Origin: Rubrivivax sp. | Lineage (GTDB): Bacteria; Pseudomonadota; Gammaproteobacteria; Burkholderiales; Burkholderiaceae_C | Length of the DNA: 64,000 nucleotides | Direction: 5' to 3' | Assembly: GCA_016719535.1 (NCBI GenBank) | Contig: JADJYX010000041.1 | Location: 124,001 to 188,000, forward strand | Part shown: piece after piece, positions 27,725-35,452 of the stretch | Numbering within the stretch: position 1 is the first letter of the stretch | How the letters are laid out: the number at the start of each line of letters is the position of its first letter | The notes under the pieces: generated by a model | Seen by the model: the letters and a program-made list of their open reading frames with translations, nothing else | The model's database searches: none | What the model was told of the DNA's origin: nothing | Made by a program: the position numbers and the translations under genes

Positions 27725-27833
27725 CCCGCCAGCCGGTACGTCCCCGAGGCCGGTTTCAGTGCCGCGGCGATGGTCGGCCCGGCGGGTCGACCCTATGGTC
27801 GGGGGCCTCATCCCCATCCAGCACCGCCGCACC

Positions 27834-28823
27834 ATGCCCACCGTCCAGCCGCTTCGCCGCGCGCTCCGCGCCCTGCTGTCGGTGGGGATGCCGCAGCACC
27901 GCGCGCTGGTCGTGCAGCACCTGGGATTCGAGCGCCCGGACCTCGATACGCTGCCGGCGGTGCTCGACGACGTCGGTCGGGAACTGGGCGTCGAGCTCGC
28001 GCTCGACGGCGTCAGCGGCGACCTGGTGCTCGCCGAGCAGGGTTTTGTCGATCGCGTGGCGCCGCAGTTGCTGCACGCCCTGCTGGAGGACCGCCCGCTG
28101 CTGACCGTGGCGCCGCTGCCCCGCGATGCGGGCGATGCCCTGCGCCGGACACGGTTCTGGCATGCCGAACTCGTACGCCAGCTGCAGGGCCTGGCCGAGG
28201 GACAGGGCCTCGTGCCCGGCGCTGCCGGGTTGCCGTCGCAGCGCCACCCGGGTTTCGACTCCGCCTTCGACACCCGACAGCAGGCCGATCGCCTGGCCGG
28301 CAGCGAGCTCGATCCCGACCGCACCGCCATGCTGAACCGGCTGCGGCGCGGGCTGGTCGATCCGACACAGGCGCCGCTGACTGCCGGCTATGGGCTGCGG
28401 GCGTCGTTGCGCATCGACTTCGCCGCCGGCGTCGTGCAGATCGACGAGCTGGCCGACCAGCGGCTGCGCCTGTCACGCGAACTGCCCTGTCTGGGCGATG
28501 GCGCGCTGCCCCAGACGGGTGCCAGGCTGCGCGACCTCGACCTCGTGGCCTGGGACATCGCCCTCGCGGCTGGGGATTTCCGGCTGCTGCATGCGCCGGT
28601 CAACTGGTGGCGCACGCCGCTGATCGTGCTGCCGCACGTCGATGTCGCGCGCTATACGCCGCTGCCCCAGCATCGGGCACTGGCGCGTGCGCTGGCGCAG
28701 CAGCCGATGGCGCCGGGCGATCTGCGCCGCTGCTGCCGCGTGAGCCTGACGGATCTGCGCGGCTTCCTGCAGGCCGCGCTGTTTCTGGGGGTGGTGCGCT
28801 GGCTGCCGGACGGCGCGCGTTGA
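27834..28823 (+). CDS. Hypothetical protein
   Basis: 329 residues from this ATG; an in-frame ATG at 27795 adds 13 residues, and neither has a clear ribosome binding site. I do not recognise the family. There is no signal peptide or membrane helix, and the protein is rich in Leu, Arg and Asp throughout with a hydrophobic end (FLQAALFLGVVRWLPDG). It follows the CHASE2 kinase gene by about 110 bp on the same strand and could be a further member of that operon or independent. Convergent with the kinase-like gene downstream. No function claimed. Confidence 0.6.
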   Translation: MPTVQPLRRALRALLSVGMPQHRALVVQHLGFERPDLDTLPAVLDDVGRELGVELALDGVSGDLVLAEQGFVDRVAPQLLHALLEDRPLLTVAPLPRDAGDALRRTRFWHAELVRQLQGLAEGQGLVPGAAGLPSQRHPGFDSAFDTRQQADRLAGSELDPDRTAMLNRLRRGLVDPTQAPLTAGYGLRASLRIDFAAGVVQIDELADQRLRLSRELPCLGDGALPQTGARLRDLDLVAWDIALAAGDFRLLHAPVNWWRTPLIVLPHVDVARYTPLPQHRALARALAQQPMAPGDLRRCCRVSLTDLRGFLQAALFLGVVRWLPDGAR

Positions 28824-28846
28824 CGGACGGCGGCGACGGCAACGCC

Positions 28847-29884
28847 TCAGGCTGAGCGCTGCATCGCCTCGAGTTGTTCGCGCAGCTGCGTGGTCTGCTG
28901 CGACCAGTAGGCCGGGCTGCCGAAGTACGGGAAGGCGGCGGGGAAGGCCGGGTCCGTCCAGCGTTCGGCCAGCCAGGCGCTGTGGCGCACCATGCGCAGC
29001 GTGCGCAGGGGTTCGATCAGCGCCCGCTCGGCGGGGTCGAAGTCGCACCAGGCCTCGTAGCCTTCGAGCAGGCGGTCGAGCTGGGCCGCCATCGTGCGCG
29101 CGTCGCCCGACACCAGCATCCACAGGTCCTGCACCGCCGGGCCCATGCAGGCATCGTCGAGGTCGACGACATGCGGGCCGCTGTCGCTGCCATGCTCACG
29201 CCAGAGCACGTTGCCCAGGTGGCAATCGCCGTGCAGCCGCAGCAGGCGGGGCGGGCCATGGCGGTCGAAGGCCTCGTTCACCGCGGCCAGCGCACGCTGG
29301 CAGCTGGCGAGCCAGGCCGGCGCCTCCAGCGGCGTCAGCACGCCCAGCGCCTGCAGGCGATCGAGCGCCCGGGCGCCGTCGCGTCGCGCGTCCATGCGGT
29401 GGCGGTGCACGAAGGGTTGCCGCCGGCCCACCGCATGCAGCCGGCCGATGAAATGGCCCAGCCGCAGCAGGGTGTCGGGTTGCTCGAGCTCGGGCTCGCG
29501 CCCGGCGCAGCGGGGTGACACCGAGAGCCGGTGCACGTCGCCGCCCGCGTGCCAGCGTGCCAGCGTCGGCGGTTCGCCCAGCAGTTGCAGGCCGGCGCTG
29601 TCGCTGCCGTGCAGCACCAGCGGGGCGATCACCGGCACCTCGGCCGCGGCCAGCTCGCGCGCGAAGGCATGCTCCTCGAGGATTTGCGCGTCGGTCCAGC
29701 GGCCGGGCCGGTAGAACTTGGTGACGACCGCGCTGCCGTCCTCCAGAAAGACCTGGTGCACGCGGTTTTCGTAGGAGTTGAGCTGCAGCAGCCGCCCGTC
29801 GGGGCGCAGGCCGAGCGCGTCGAGCGCGTCGAGGACGCGGGCCGGGGTCAGCTCGAGGTAGCCGGGCCGGGCGTTGCTGTTCAA
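28847..29884 (-). CDS. srkA: Stress response Ser/Thr protein kinase (YihE/SrkA-like)
   Basis: 345 residues. The choline/aminoglycoside-kinase fold is shown by LLRLHGDCHLGNVLW (catalytic loop, HGDxHxxN) and HVVDLDDACMGPAVQDLWML (metal-binding DxD). The N-terminal LNSYENRVHQVFLEDGSAVVTKFYRPGRWTDAQILEEHAF is specific to the SrkA (YihE) group, which phosphorylates proteins and protects against stress-induced cell death. The start is a TTG overlapping the TGA of the DUF2726 gene (TTGA), the only start giving the family N-terminus. Antibiotic-modifying kinase activity is not suggested. Confidence 0.88.
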   Translation of the reverse strand: MNSNARPGYLELTPARVLDALDALGLRPDGRLLQLNSYENRVHQVFLEDGSAVVTKFYRPGRWTDAQILEEHAFARELAAAEVPVIAPLVLHGSDSAGLQLLGEPPTLARWHAGGDVHRLSVSPRCAGREPELEQPDTLLRLGHFIGRLHAVGRRQPFVHRHRMDARRDGARALDRLQALGVLTPLEAPAWLASCQRALAAVNEAFDRHGPPRLLRLHGDCHLGNVLWREHGSDSGPHVVDLDDACMGPAVQDLWMLVSGDARTMAAQLDRLLEGYEAWCDFDPAERALIEPLRTLRMVRHSAWLAERWTDPAFPAAFPYFGSPAYWSQQTTQLREQLEAMQRSA

Positions 29885-30633
29885 TGGCGGATCGGCGGCG
29901 ACGCCGGCGGCGTGAACGGTCGCGACGAGCCGTCGCCCGGCCGCTCGTCGTCGCTCGACGGCGGGGTGCTGCGCAGCGCGCCGAATTCGCTCGTCGGCAG
30001 GTCGCCGCCGCGGGTGTCGGTGCCGAAGAAGGAGTCGTGGAAGAAGCCCGAGTCCTGCCACAGCGCATGGCGCTCGCGGCGTCGGCTGGCGACGGCGTCG
30101 CGGGAGGAGCCCATGGTCGGCGCCGCCTGCGGGCCGCGGGTCTGTGTGCTGCTCTGCGGCACCAGCAGCTGCAGCTCGGGAATCGAGGGCAGGTGGTCGA
30201 CGGGGCAGCGCAGGTAGCGGATGCGGCAGGCACCGAGCACGGCCTGCTTGGTCTGCACCGCGCGCCGCGACGGATTGCGGTCATTGTCGAGGTCGATCGC
30301 CGCCAGCACGCGCCCGTTGGCGCTGCAGATGGCGAAGGTGACGTTGACCGCGCCCAGCAACTGGTACCAGTAGCGCGTTTCCTGCGGGTCGATGGGCTGG
30401 CAGAAGCGCACCAGCGGCAGCTTGGACAGCACGATGTGGTGCGGCAGGGCTTCGCGCAGCTGGCGGTAGACGCGGCGCTCGTCGGTGTTGAAGACCGGGC
30501 GCGCCGTCAGCGCCCATTCGCTGGGCAGCGGCGGCGGCTGGCGCCGCCGCTTGCCGTGCCACCACAGCACCGTCGCGGCGATCAGCAAGATCGCCGACAT
30601 CGACGCCAGCAGCCAGGGCAGCAGTTCCAACAT
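29881..30633 (-). CDS. Membrane-anchored DUF2726 protein
   Basis: 250 residues. One N-terminal membrane helix (about 5-25) is followed by a DUF2726 domain (about 45-165): VYRQLREALPHHIVLSKLPLVRFCQP, NVTFAICSANGRVLAAIDLDND, KQAVLGACRIRYLRC. This nuclease-like fold is found in many envelope-linked proteins of unknown role. The C-terminal 80 residues are low-complexity and polar. A GTG at 30651 would add six residues. It is translationally coupled to the srkA-like gene downstream. Confidence 0.75.
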   Translation of the reverse strand: MLELLPWLLASMSAILLIAATVLWWHGKRRRQPPPLPSEWALTARPVFNTDERRVYRQLREALPHHIVLSKLPLVRFCQPIDPQETRYWYQLLGAVNVTFAICSANGRVLAAIDLDNDRNPSRRAVQTKQAVLGACRIRYLRCPVDHLPSIPELQLLVPQSSTQTRGPQAAPTMGSSRDAVASRRRERHALWQDSGFFHDSFFGTDTRGGDLPTSEFGALRSTPPSSDDERPGDGSSRPFTPPASPPIRH

Positions 30634-30720
30634 GACGCGAGGGGCCGACACGTGGCGAGCACTGCGGCAGAACCCGACAAGAATGTGCAGGGATGTTACT
30701 GCGCGTAGCCGGGGGGGGTA

Positions 30721-30769
30721 CCCCGCGAGTCGGTGCGGGGAATCGCCGATGCCCCTCGAAACGAGGGGC
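30721..30769 (-). terminator. Two consecutive GC-rich hairpins after the GNAT gene
   Basis: An 8-bp stem with a three-base AAA loop on the plus strand (GCCCCTCG / CGAGGGGC, 30751-30769) and a 6-bp stem (30721-30740, CCCCGC / GCGGGG) follow the stop of the GNAT gene. No T-run follows either, so termination or pausing is only suggested. Confidence 0.4.
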
Positions 30770-30775
30770 CTGCTG

Positions 30776-31453
30776 CTAAGACCCCGAATCGCGGGGGCTG
30801 CACGGCAGGAAGTCGCGCACGCTGCGCATCAGCCGGTCCAGATGCAGGGCCTGAAGCTTGAGGCCGAAGTCGACTTCGCCGGCGTGCTGAGCCAGCACCT
30901 GCGACCAGTGCGAGCCCAGGTCCTCCGGCGGCAGCTGCAGGATGGCCGTGGCATCGGGACCTTCGCGCCCGACTTGCGCGCCCGCCTGGCGCACGATCTT
31001 CAGCATGGGCAGGTTTTCGCTCAGCGCATGCACGATCAAGGTGTCGACGCCGCGGTTGCGTGCGTGCAGTCCGGCGCGTTCGAACAGGCGCGATCCGATG
31101 CCGCGACCCCGGCCGTGCGGCAGCACCGAGACGCCGAACTCGGCTGCCGTCGGGCGTTCGCCGTCGCGGCCGAGGAAGGCCAGGTGCGCCAACGCCACCA
31201 GTTCGAGGCGGCGGTTGAAGACGCCGAAGAGTTCGTCGCGCTCGAAATCCAGTTGCTCCACGTAGCGGCCGATGTGGGCATCGCTGGCTGGATAGCCGAA
31301 GCGCAGGTGGCGATCGTCGGGCCCCAGGCCCAGCAGGTGGACGAGGATGCGTGCGCGCTGCTGTGGCCCGAGCGAGCGGACCGGGAACCACCGGAACGGG
31401 CGGGTGGCGGCCGGCGCAGGCGAAGGGGCAGGGTTGGTGCCGATGATCGTCAT
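30776..31453 (-). CDS. GNAT family N-acetyltransferase
   Basis: 225 residues. The acetyl-CoA pyrophosphate loop reads SVLPHGRGRGIGSRLFERA (R/Q-x-x-G-x-G), followed by the usual helix and VDTLIVHALSENLPMLKIVRQAGA. The start region RSLGPQQRARILVHLLGLGPDDRHLRFGYPASD resembles GNAT domains appended to acyl-CoA or protein acetylation enzymes. The acceptor substrate is unknown. GGAG lies 8 bases before the ATG. Divergent from rplM across 349 bp. Confidence 0.8.
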   Translation of the reverse strand: MTIIGTNPAPSPAPAATRPFRWFPVRSLGPQQRARILVHLLGLGPDDRHLRFGYPASDAHIGRYVEQLDFERDELFGVFNRRLELVALAHLAFLGRDGERPTAAEFGVSVLPHGRGRGIGSRLFERAGLHARNRGVDTLIVHALSENLPMLKIVRQAGAQVGREGPDATAILQLPPEDLGSHWSQVLAQHAGEVDFGLKLQALHLDRLMRSVRDFLPCSPRDSGS

Positions 31454-31802
31454 GTCGATCTCCAAGCGTGGAAACGCAGCGATGGTACCTTGATCGTTAA
31501 GGGTAAACCCTAATGTTTCGACGGGTTTCACGCGCCGGGCCCGCTGCCACCGCAACGGTTGGTCGGTATAGAATCATCGGCTCCCCTGAAATCGGCGGGG
31601 GGAAGCATCTCCACCCTGCACCGCCTGAGAGGCCGCAGCACACAAGCGGCACCGATGGCGGGCGTTGGTGGCGATGCCCGGGCTTTCATCGACCAGGTTC
31701 GACCAGAACCGACCACGGTCGACCCTGGCCCGGCCAGCAGCCGAATCCGCTGCCTGGATGGCCGGCGACAGCCGGTTGCAGGCGGTTTCTCGAAAGACCC
31801 TC
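31454..31802 (+). promoter_or_regulatory. rplM-rpsI promoter and leader region
   Basis: No supported gene. A -10-like TATAGAAT (31567-31574) reads towards rplM and would give a leader of about 220 nt. Within it lies GC-rich sequence with short inverted repeats and a run of four decamers (31689-31728). Long leaders upstream of ribosomal-protein genes often carry autoregulatory RNA structure; I cannot assign a known class here. Confidence 0.5.
31689..31728 (+). repeat. Four tandem 10-bp repeats in the rplM leader
   Basis: TCGACCAGGT, TCGACCAGAA, CCGACCACGG and TCGACCCTGG follow one another with no gaps, sharing the core CGACC. The 10-bp period is close to one helical turn. Confidence 0.7.
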
Positions 31803-32231
31803 ATGAAGACCTTCAGCGCCAAGCCGGCCGAGGTGAAGCACGAGTGGTATGTGATTGACGCCACCGACAAGGTGCTCGGACGTGTTGCCAGCGAAGTGGC
31901 ACTCCGTTTGCGCGGCAAGCACAAGGCCATCTATACGCCTCACGTCGATACCGGTGACTTCATCGTCATCGTCAACGCCGACAAGATCCGTGTCACCGGC
32001 TCCAAGGCCACCGACAAGATCTATTACCGTCACTCGGGCTACCCGGGCGGCATCTACGCCACGCCCTTCAAGGACATGCAGGCCCGGCACCCGGGCCGCG
32101 CGCTCGAGAAGGCGGTCAAGGGCATGCTGCCCAAGGGCCCGCTGGGCTACGCGATGATCAAGAAGCTGAAGGTCTACGCCGGCGGGTCTCATCCGCACGC
32201 CGCGCAGCAGCCCAAGGCCCTGGAACTGTAA
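31803..32231 (+). CDS. rplM: 50S ribosomal protein L13
   Basis: 142 residues, full family length. MKTFSAKPAEVKHEWYVIDATDKVLGRVAS at the start and YRHSGYPGGIYA, LPKGPLGYAMIKKLKVYAG are standard L13 sequence. An early-assembling 23S rRNA-binding protein of the large subunit. Upstream of rpsI by 10 bp, the usual bacterial L13-S9 operon. In-frame upstream codons extend into the leader but do not look like L13. Confidence 0.98.
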   Translation: MKTFSAKPAEVKHEWYVIDATDKVLGRVASEVALRLRGKHKAIYTPHVDTGDFIVIVNADKIRVTGSKATDKIYYRHSGYPGGIYATPFKDMQARHPGRALEKAVKGMLPKGPLGYAMIKKLKVYAGGSHPHAAQQPKALEL

Positions 32232-32241
32232 GGAGCGGCTC

Positions 32242-32634
32242 GTGATCGGACAGTGGAATTACGGTACCGGCCGCCGCAAGTCGTCGGTGGCCCGCGTCTT
32301 CATCAAGAAGGGCAGCGGCCAGATCGTCGTCAATGGCAAGCCCATCGAAAGCTATTTCGGGCGTCAGACCTCGATCATGATCGTCAAGCAGCCGCTGCTG
32401 CTGACGGCCAACGAGACGGCCTTCGACATCAAGGTCAACGTGCAGGGTGGCGGCGAATCCGGCCAGGCCGGCGCGGTGCGCCACGGCATCACGCGGGCAC
32501 TGATCGACTACGACGTGGCCTTGAAGCCCGACCTCAGCCGTGCCGGGTTCGTGACGCGTGATGCGCGCGAAGTCGAGCGCAAGAAGGTCGGTCTGCACGG
32601 CGCCCGTCGCCGGAAGCAGTTCAGCAAACGCTGA
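32242..32634 (+). CDS. rpsI: 30S ribosomal protein S9
   Basis: 130 residues. WNYGTGRRKSSVARVFIKKG at the N-terminus and the basic tail HGARRRKQFSKR, which reaches the P-site tRNA, are diagnostic. Co-transcribed with rplM; AAGGAG lies just before the GTG start. Confidence 0.98.
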   Translation: MIGQWNYGTGRRKSSVARVFIKKGSGQIVVNGKPIESYFGRQTSIMIVKQPLLLTANETAFDIKVNVQGGGESGQAGAVRHGITRALIDYDVALKPDLSRAGFVTRDAREVERKKVGLHGARRRKQFSKR

Positions 32635-32727
32635 CGCCCGCGGCAGGCTGCACGCCGCGGCCTGTTCCGGGAAGTGGGCGGGGCGCTGCATGCGCCCTGT
32701 TCGCTTTCTCGACGCGCCACCCACCGC

Positions 32728-33432
32728 ATGCGCTGGAAACTGCTGCGCCGCCGCCTCTCGGTCAGTGCACCGAGGGTGATCGTGCGCAGCCATCTGCCGT
32801 GGCCGCTGCGCTGGGCCGTGGTGGCGCTGACGCTGGGTTTTTCGGCCGCGCTGGCCCTCTGGGCTTTCGAATTCGGCAAGGAGATCGCCGGCCTCGACCG
32901 CAGTTCGCGCCAGGAGCTGGCGCAATTGCGCATCCAGGTCACCGGGTTGCGTGCCGAGAACGAACGCGCCCGCGCCGTGGCCGACAGCGCCGACAGCCTG
33001 GTCAAGGCCGAGAAGGCGGCGCAGGAACAGCTCGCGCAGCAGGTGCGGCAGCTCGAAGCGGACAAGCTCGCGCTGCAGGCGGACCTCGGCTTCTTCGAAG
33101 GCCTGATGCCGCTGTCCGGCGACGGCCTGCAACTGCGCGGCCTGCAGGCCGACATCCGCACGCCGGGGCAGTTGCGCTACCAGCTGCTGCTGATGCAGGC
33201 GGGCCGGGCGAGCGCCGACTTCAAGGGCCGCTACGAGCTCGTGCTGGGCGGTCTGCTCGAAGGACGCGCCTGGACGGCGACCCACGCGGGTGACCGGCCG
33301 CTGCAGTTCCGGCAGTATGTGCGGCTGGAGGGCAGCATCGACCTGCCGCCCGGGGCCGTGCTAAAAACGGTGCAGGCGCGGGTGTACGACCCCAAAGGCA
33401 GCCTGCGCGCCGACCAGATTGCCCGCCTCTGA
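32728..33432 (+). CDS. Membrane-anchored coiled-coil protein (DUF6776-like)
   Basis: 234 residues. A short basic cytoplasmic start, one membrane helix (about 28-48, WAVVALTLGFSAALALWAF), then a heptad-rich coiled coil (about 55-125: RQELAQLRIQVTGLRAENERAR, QEQLAQQVRQLEADKLALQADL). A beta-rich C-terminal part follows (GRYELVLGGLLEGRAW, QFRQYVRLEGSIDLPPGA). This matches the DUF6776 family of Betaproteobacteria as I recall it. It precedes a bactofilin gene by 38 bp, so a cell-envelope or cytoskeletal role is plausible (inference). Confidence 0.75.
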   Translation: MRWKLLRRRLSVSAPRVIVRSHLPWPLRWAVVALTLGFSAALALWAFEFGKEIAGLDRSSRQELAQLRIQVTGLRAENERARAVADSADSLVKAEKAAQEQLAQQVRQLEADKLALQADLGFFEGLMPLSGDGLQLRGLQADIRTPGQLRYQLLLMQAGRASADFKGRYELVLGGLLEGRAWTATHAGDRPLQFRQYVRLEGSIDLPPGAVLKTVQARVYDPKGSLRADQIARL

Positions 33433-33470
33433 CGCGACGGCGGCATGACAACGACGAGGAGACACCGAGC

Positions 33471-33866
33471 ATGTGGTTTGCGAAGCGAAAGGCGGCGCCC
33501 ATCCGCAGCCTGGTGGGTGAAGGCACCGTCCTGCACGGCAACCTGGGCTTTGCCGACGGCGTGCGCATCGATGGCGAGGTGCACGGCAACGTGGTGGCCA
33601 CCACGGCGGCCAGCCTGGTGGTGATCAGCGAGAAAGCCCGCGTCTTCGGCGAGGTGAAGGCCGCGCATGTGATCATCAATGGCGAGGTCAAAGGTCCGGT
33701 GCATTCGACCGAGCTGCTGGAAGTGCAGCCGAAGGCGCGCATCGTCGGCAACGTGCGTTACGAGGTGCTGGAAATGCACCAGGGTGCGTTGATCGACGGT
33801 GAGCTGCGACCCTTGAAAACCGCCGAGAAGCCCGCATTGGTCCTGGCAGCCTCGAACGACGCCTGA
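33471..33866 (+). CDS. Bactofilin
   Basis: 131 residues. The DUF583 beta-helix repeats are visible as regularly spaced glycine-valine rungs: EGTVLHGNLGFADGVRIDGEVHGNVV, VISEKARVFGEVKAAHVIINGEVKGPV, LEVQPKARIVGNVRYEVLEMHQGALIDGEL. Bactofilins polymerise without nucleotide into filaments that place envelope and peptidoglycan enzymes. A strong AGGAG precedes the ATG. Its neighbour is a membrane coiled-coil protein, and an M23 peptidase gene lies nearby on the other strand, a common association for bactofilins. Confidence 0.92.
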   Translation: MWFAKRKAAPIRSLVGEGTVLHGNLGFADGVRIDGEVHGNVVATTAASLVVISEKARVFGEVKAAHVIINGEVKGPVHSTELLEVQPKARIVGNVRYEVLEMHQGALIDGELRPLKTAEKPALVLAASNDA

Positions 33867-33914
33867 AGCGACCGGTACGATCGCATCCTGAAATCGAAAC
33901 GACCTGGAGTCCCG

Positions 33915-34289
33915 ATGAACGCTCTTGCCGAACCCGTCCAGACATCCGCTGACGAGATGCCCGCGCCGCTGATCTTCACCGACAGTGCGGCAGCCAAGGT
34001 GGCCGATCTGGTGGCCGAGGAAGGCAACCCCGAATTGAAGCTGCGCGTCTTCGTGCAAGGCGGCGGTTGTTCGGGCTTTCAGTACGGCTTCACATTCGAT
34101 GAGGTCGTCAACGAAGACGATACGCAGATGTCGAAGAATGGCGTCTCGCTGCTGATCGACGCCATGAGCCTGCAATACCTCATGGGCGCCGAGATCGACT
34201 ACAAGGAAGACCTGCAGGGCGCGCAGTTCGTGATCAAGAATCCGAATGCCGGCACGACCTGCGGCTGCGGTTCGTCGTTCTCGGCCTGA
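33915..34289 (+). CDS. erpA: Iron-sulfur cluster insertion protein ErpA
   Basis: 124 residues. An A-type carrier with the three ligand cysteines in GGGCSGFQYGF and TTCGCGSSFSA at the C-terminus. PLIFTDSAAAKVADLVAEE and LLIDAMSLQYLMGAEIDY complete the family match. It delivers 4Fe-4S clusters to apoproteins, including enzymes of isoprenoid synthesis. Convergent with anmK, 13 bp apart. Confidence 0.95.
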   Translation: MNALAEPVQTSADEMPAPLIFTDSAAAKVADLVAEEGNPELKLRVFVQGGGCSGFQYGFTFDEVVNEDDTQMSKNGVSLLIDAMSLQYLMGAEIDYKEDLQGAQFVIKNPNAGTTCGCGSSFSA

Positions 34290-34302
34290 GTGCTGACGAC
34301 GT

Positions 34303-35427
34303 TCAGCCGGGTGCCGGGTAGACCGCACCCAGCACCCGCGGCGCGCGGGCGCCGGTGACGGCGGGCAGGCTGGTGGTGCGCCCGGCCAGGCGACAGGCAG
34401 CCAGCCACGCAAAAGCCAATGCCTCGACCTGATCGGCCGGGATGCCGTCGACGGCCGTCGACGCCAGGTCGACACCCGGCAGCAGCGCCCGCCAGCGCGT
34501 CATCAGGTGGTCGTTGAAGGCGCCGCCGCCACAGACACGCAGGCGCACCAGCGCAGCCAGGTGCCGGTGCAGTGCGTCGACGACGGACTGCGCCGTCAGC
34601 TCCGCCAGCGTGGCCATCACGTCCTCAGGCCTGGCCGCGCCGCCGGCCAGCAGCAGCCGCGCGTCGAGCCAGTCGGCGTTGAAGAGGTCGCGTCCGGTGC
34701 TCTTGGGCGGCGGCTGTTCGAAATACGGATCGGCCTGCATGGCGGCCAGCAATGCGGGCAAGACCTGGCCCGACGCGGCCATCACGCCCCCGGCATCGAA
34801 GGGGTGGCCGCTGCAGCGCTGGCTCCACAGGTCCATCAGCACATTGCCTGGTCCGGTGTCGAAGCCGCCCACGGCGCCGGACGCCGGCAGCAGCGTGAGA
34901 TTGGCAATGCCGCCGACGTTGAGCACCGCCGCAGCGCCGGCGGCATGGCCGAAGCAGGCGGCGTGAAAGGCCGGCACCAGCGGCGCGCCCTGGCCGCCGG
35001 CGGCCACATCGGCGGCGCGGAAGTCGCACACGGTGGTGATGCGGCAGCGTTCGGCCAGCAGCGCACCGTTGGCGAGCTGGATCGTATAGCCGCAGCCGTC
35101 GAAGGCCTGCGGCCGGTGGCGCACCGTCTGACCGTGGGCGCCGATGGCGAGCACGTCGGCGGCATGGCAGCCGGCGCTGCCCAGCAGCCGCCCGACCACC
35201 TCGGCATAGACCCCCATCAGGGCATTGGCGGCCAGCGATGCACGGTGCAACTCGTCGGGCCCCGACTGGTTGAGCGCGAGCAATGCCGACGACAGGGCCC
35301 CGGGCAGGTCGGCGTGAACGTGGGCAAGCACGCGCTGCGGCCGCAGGCTGCGCGGGTCGAAGGCCGCCAGCACGCCGTCGACCCCGTCGAGCGAGGTGCC
35401 GGACATCAGCCCCGCGCACAGCAGCAT
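34303..35427 (-). CDS. anmK: Anhydro-N-acetylmuramic acid kinase
   Basis: 374 residues. The ATP-binding LCAGLMSGTSLDGVDGVLA opens the protein, with AIGAHGQTVRHRP, LNVGGIANLTLL and GFDTGPGNVLMD following in family order. The enzyme cleaves and phosphorylates 1,6-anhydroMurNAc to MurNAc-6-phosphate in cell-wall recycling. The ATG is chosen because the family begins at MLLCAGLMSGTS. It lies 25 bp downstream of an M23 peptidase on the same strand, linking wall turnover and recycling. Confidence 0.95.
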   Translation of the reverse strand: MLLCAGLMSGTSLDGVDGVLAAFDPRSLRPQRVLAHVHADLPGALSSALLALNQSGPDELHRASLAANALMGVYAEVVGRLLGSAGCHAADVLAIGAHGQTVRHRPQAFDGCGYTIQLANGALLAERCRITTVCDFRAADVAAGGQGAPLVPAFHAACFGHAAGAAAVLNVGGIANLTLLPASGAVGGFDTGPGNVLMDLWSQRCSGHPFDAGGVMAASGQVLPALLAAMQADPYFEQPPPKSTGRDLFNADWLDARLLLAGGAARPEDVMATLAELTAQSVVDALHRHLAALVRLRVCGGGAFNDHLMTRWRALLPGVDLASTAVDGIPADQVEALAFAWLAACRLAGRTTSLPAVTGARAPRVLGAVYPAPG

Positions 35428-35452
35428 GGCGCGCGGCCCCGCTGGCCCGGCG

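Noticed and set aside
28847..29884. Aminoglycoside phosphotransferase (resistance gene)
   Set aside because: The fold is shared, but the N-terminal LNSYENRVHQV block and length are those of SrkA/YihE protein kinases.
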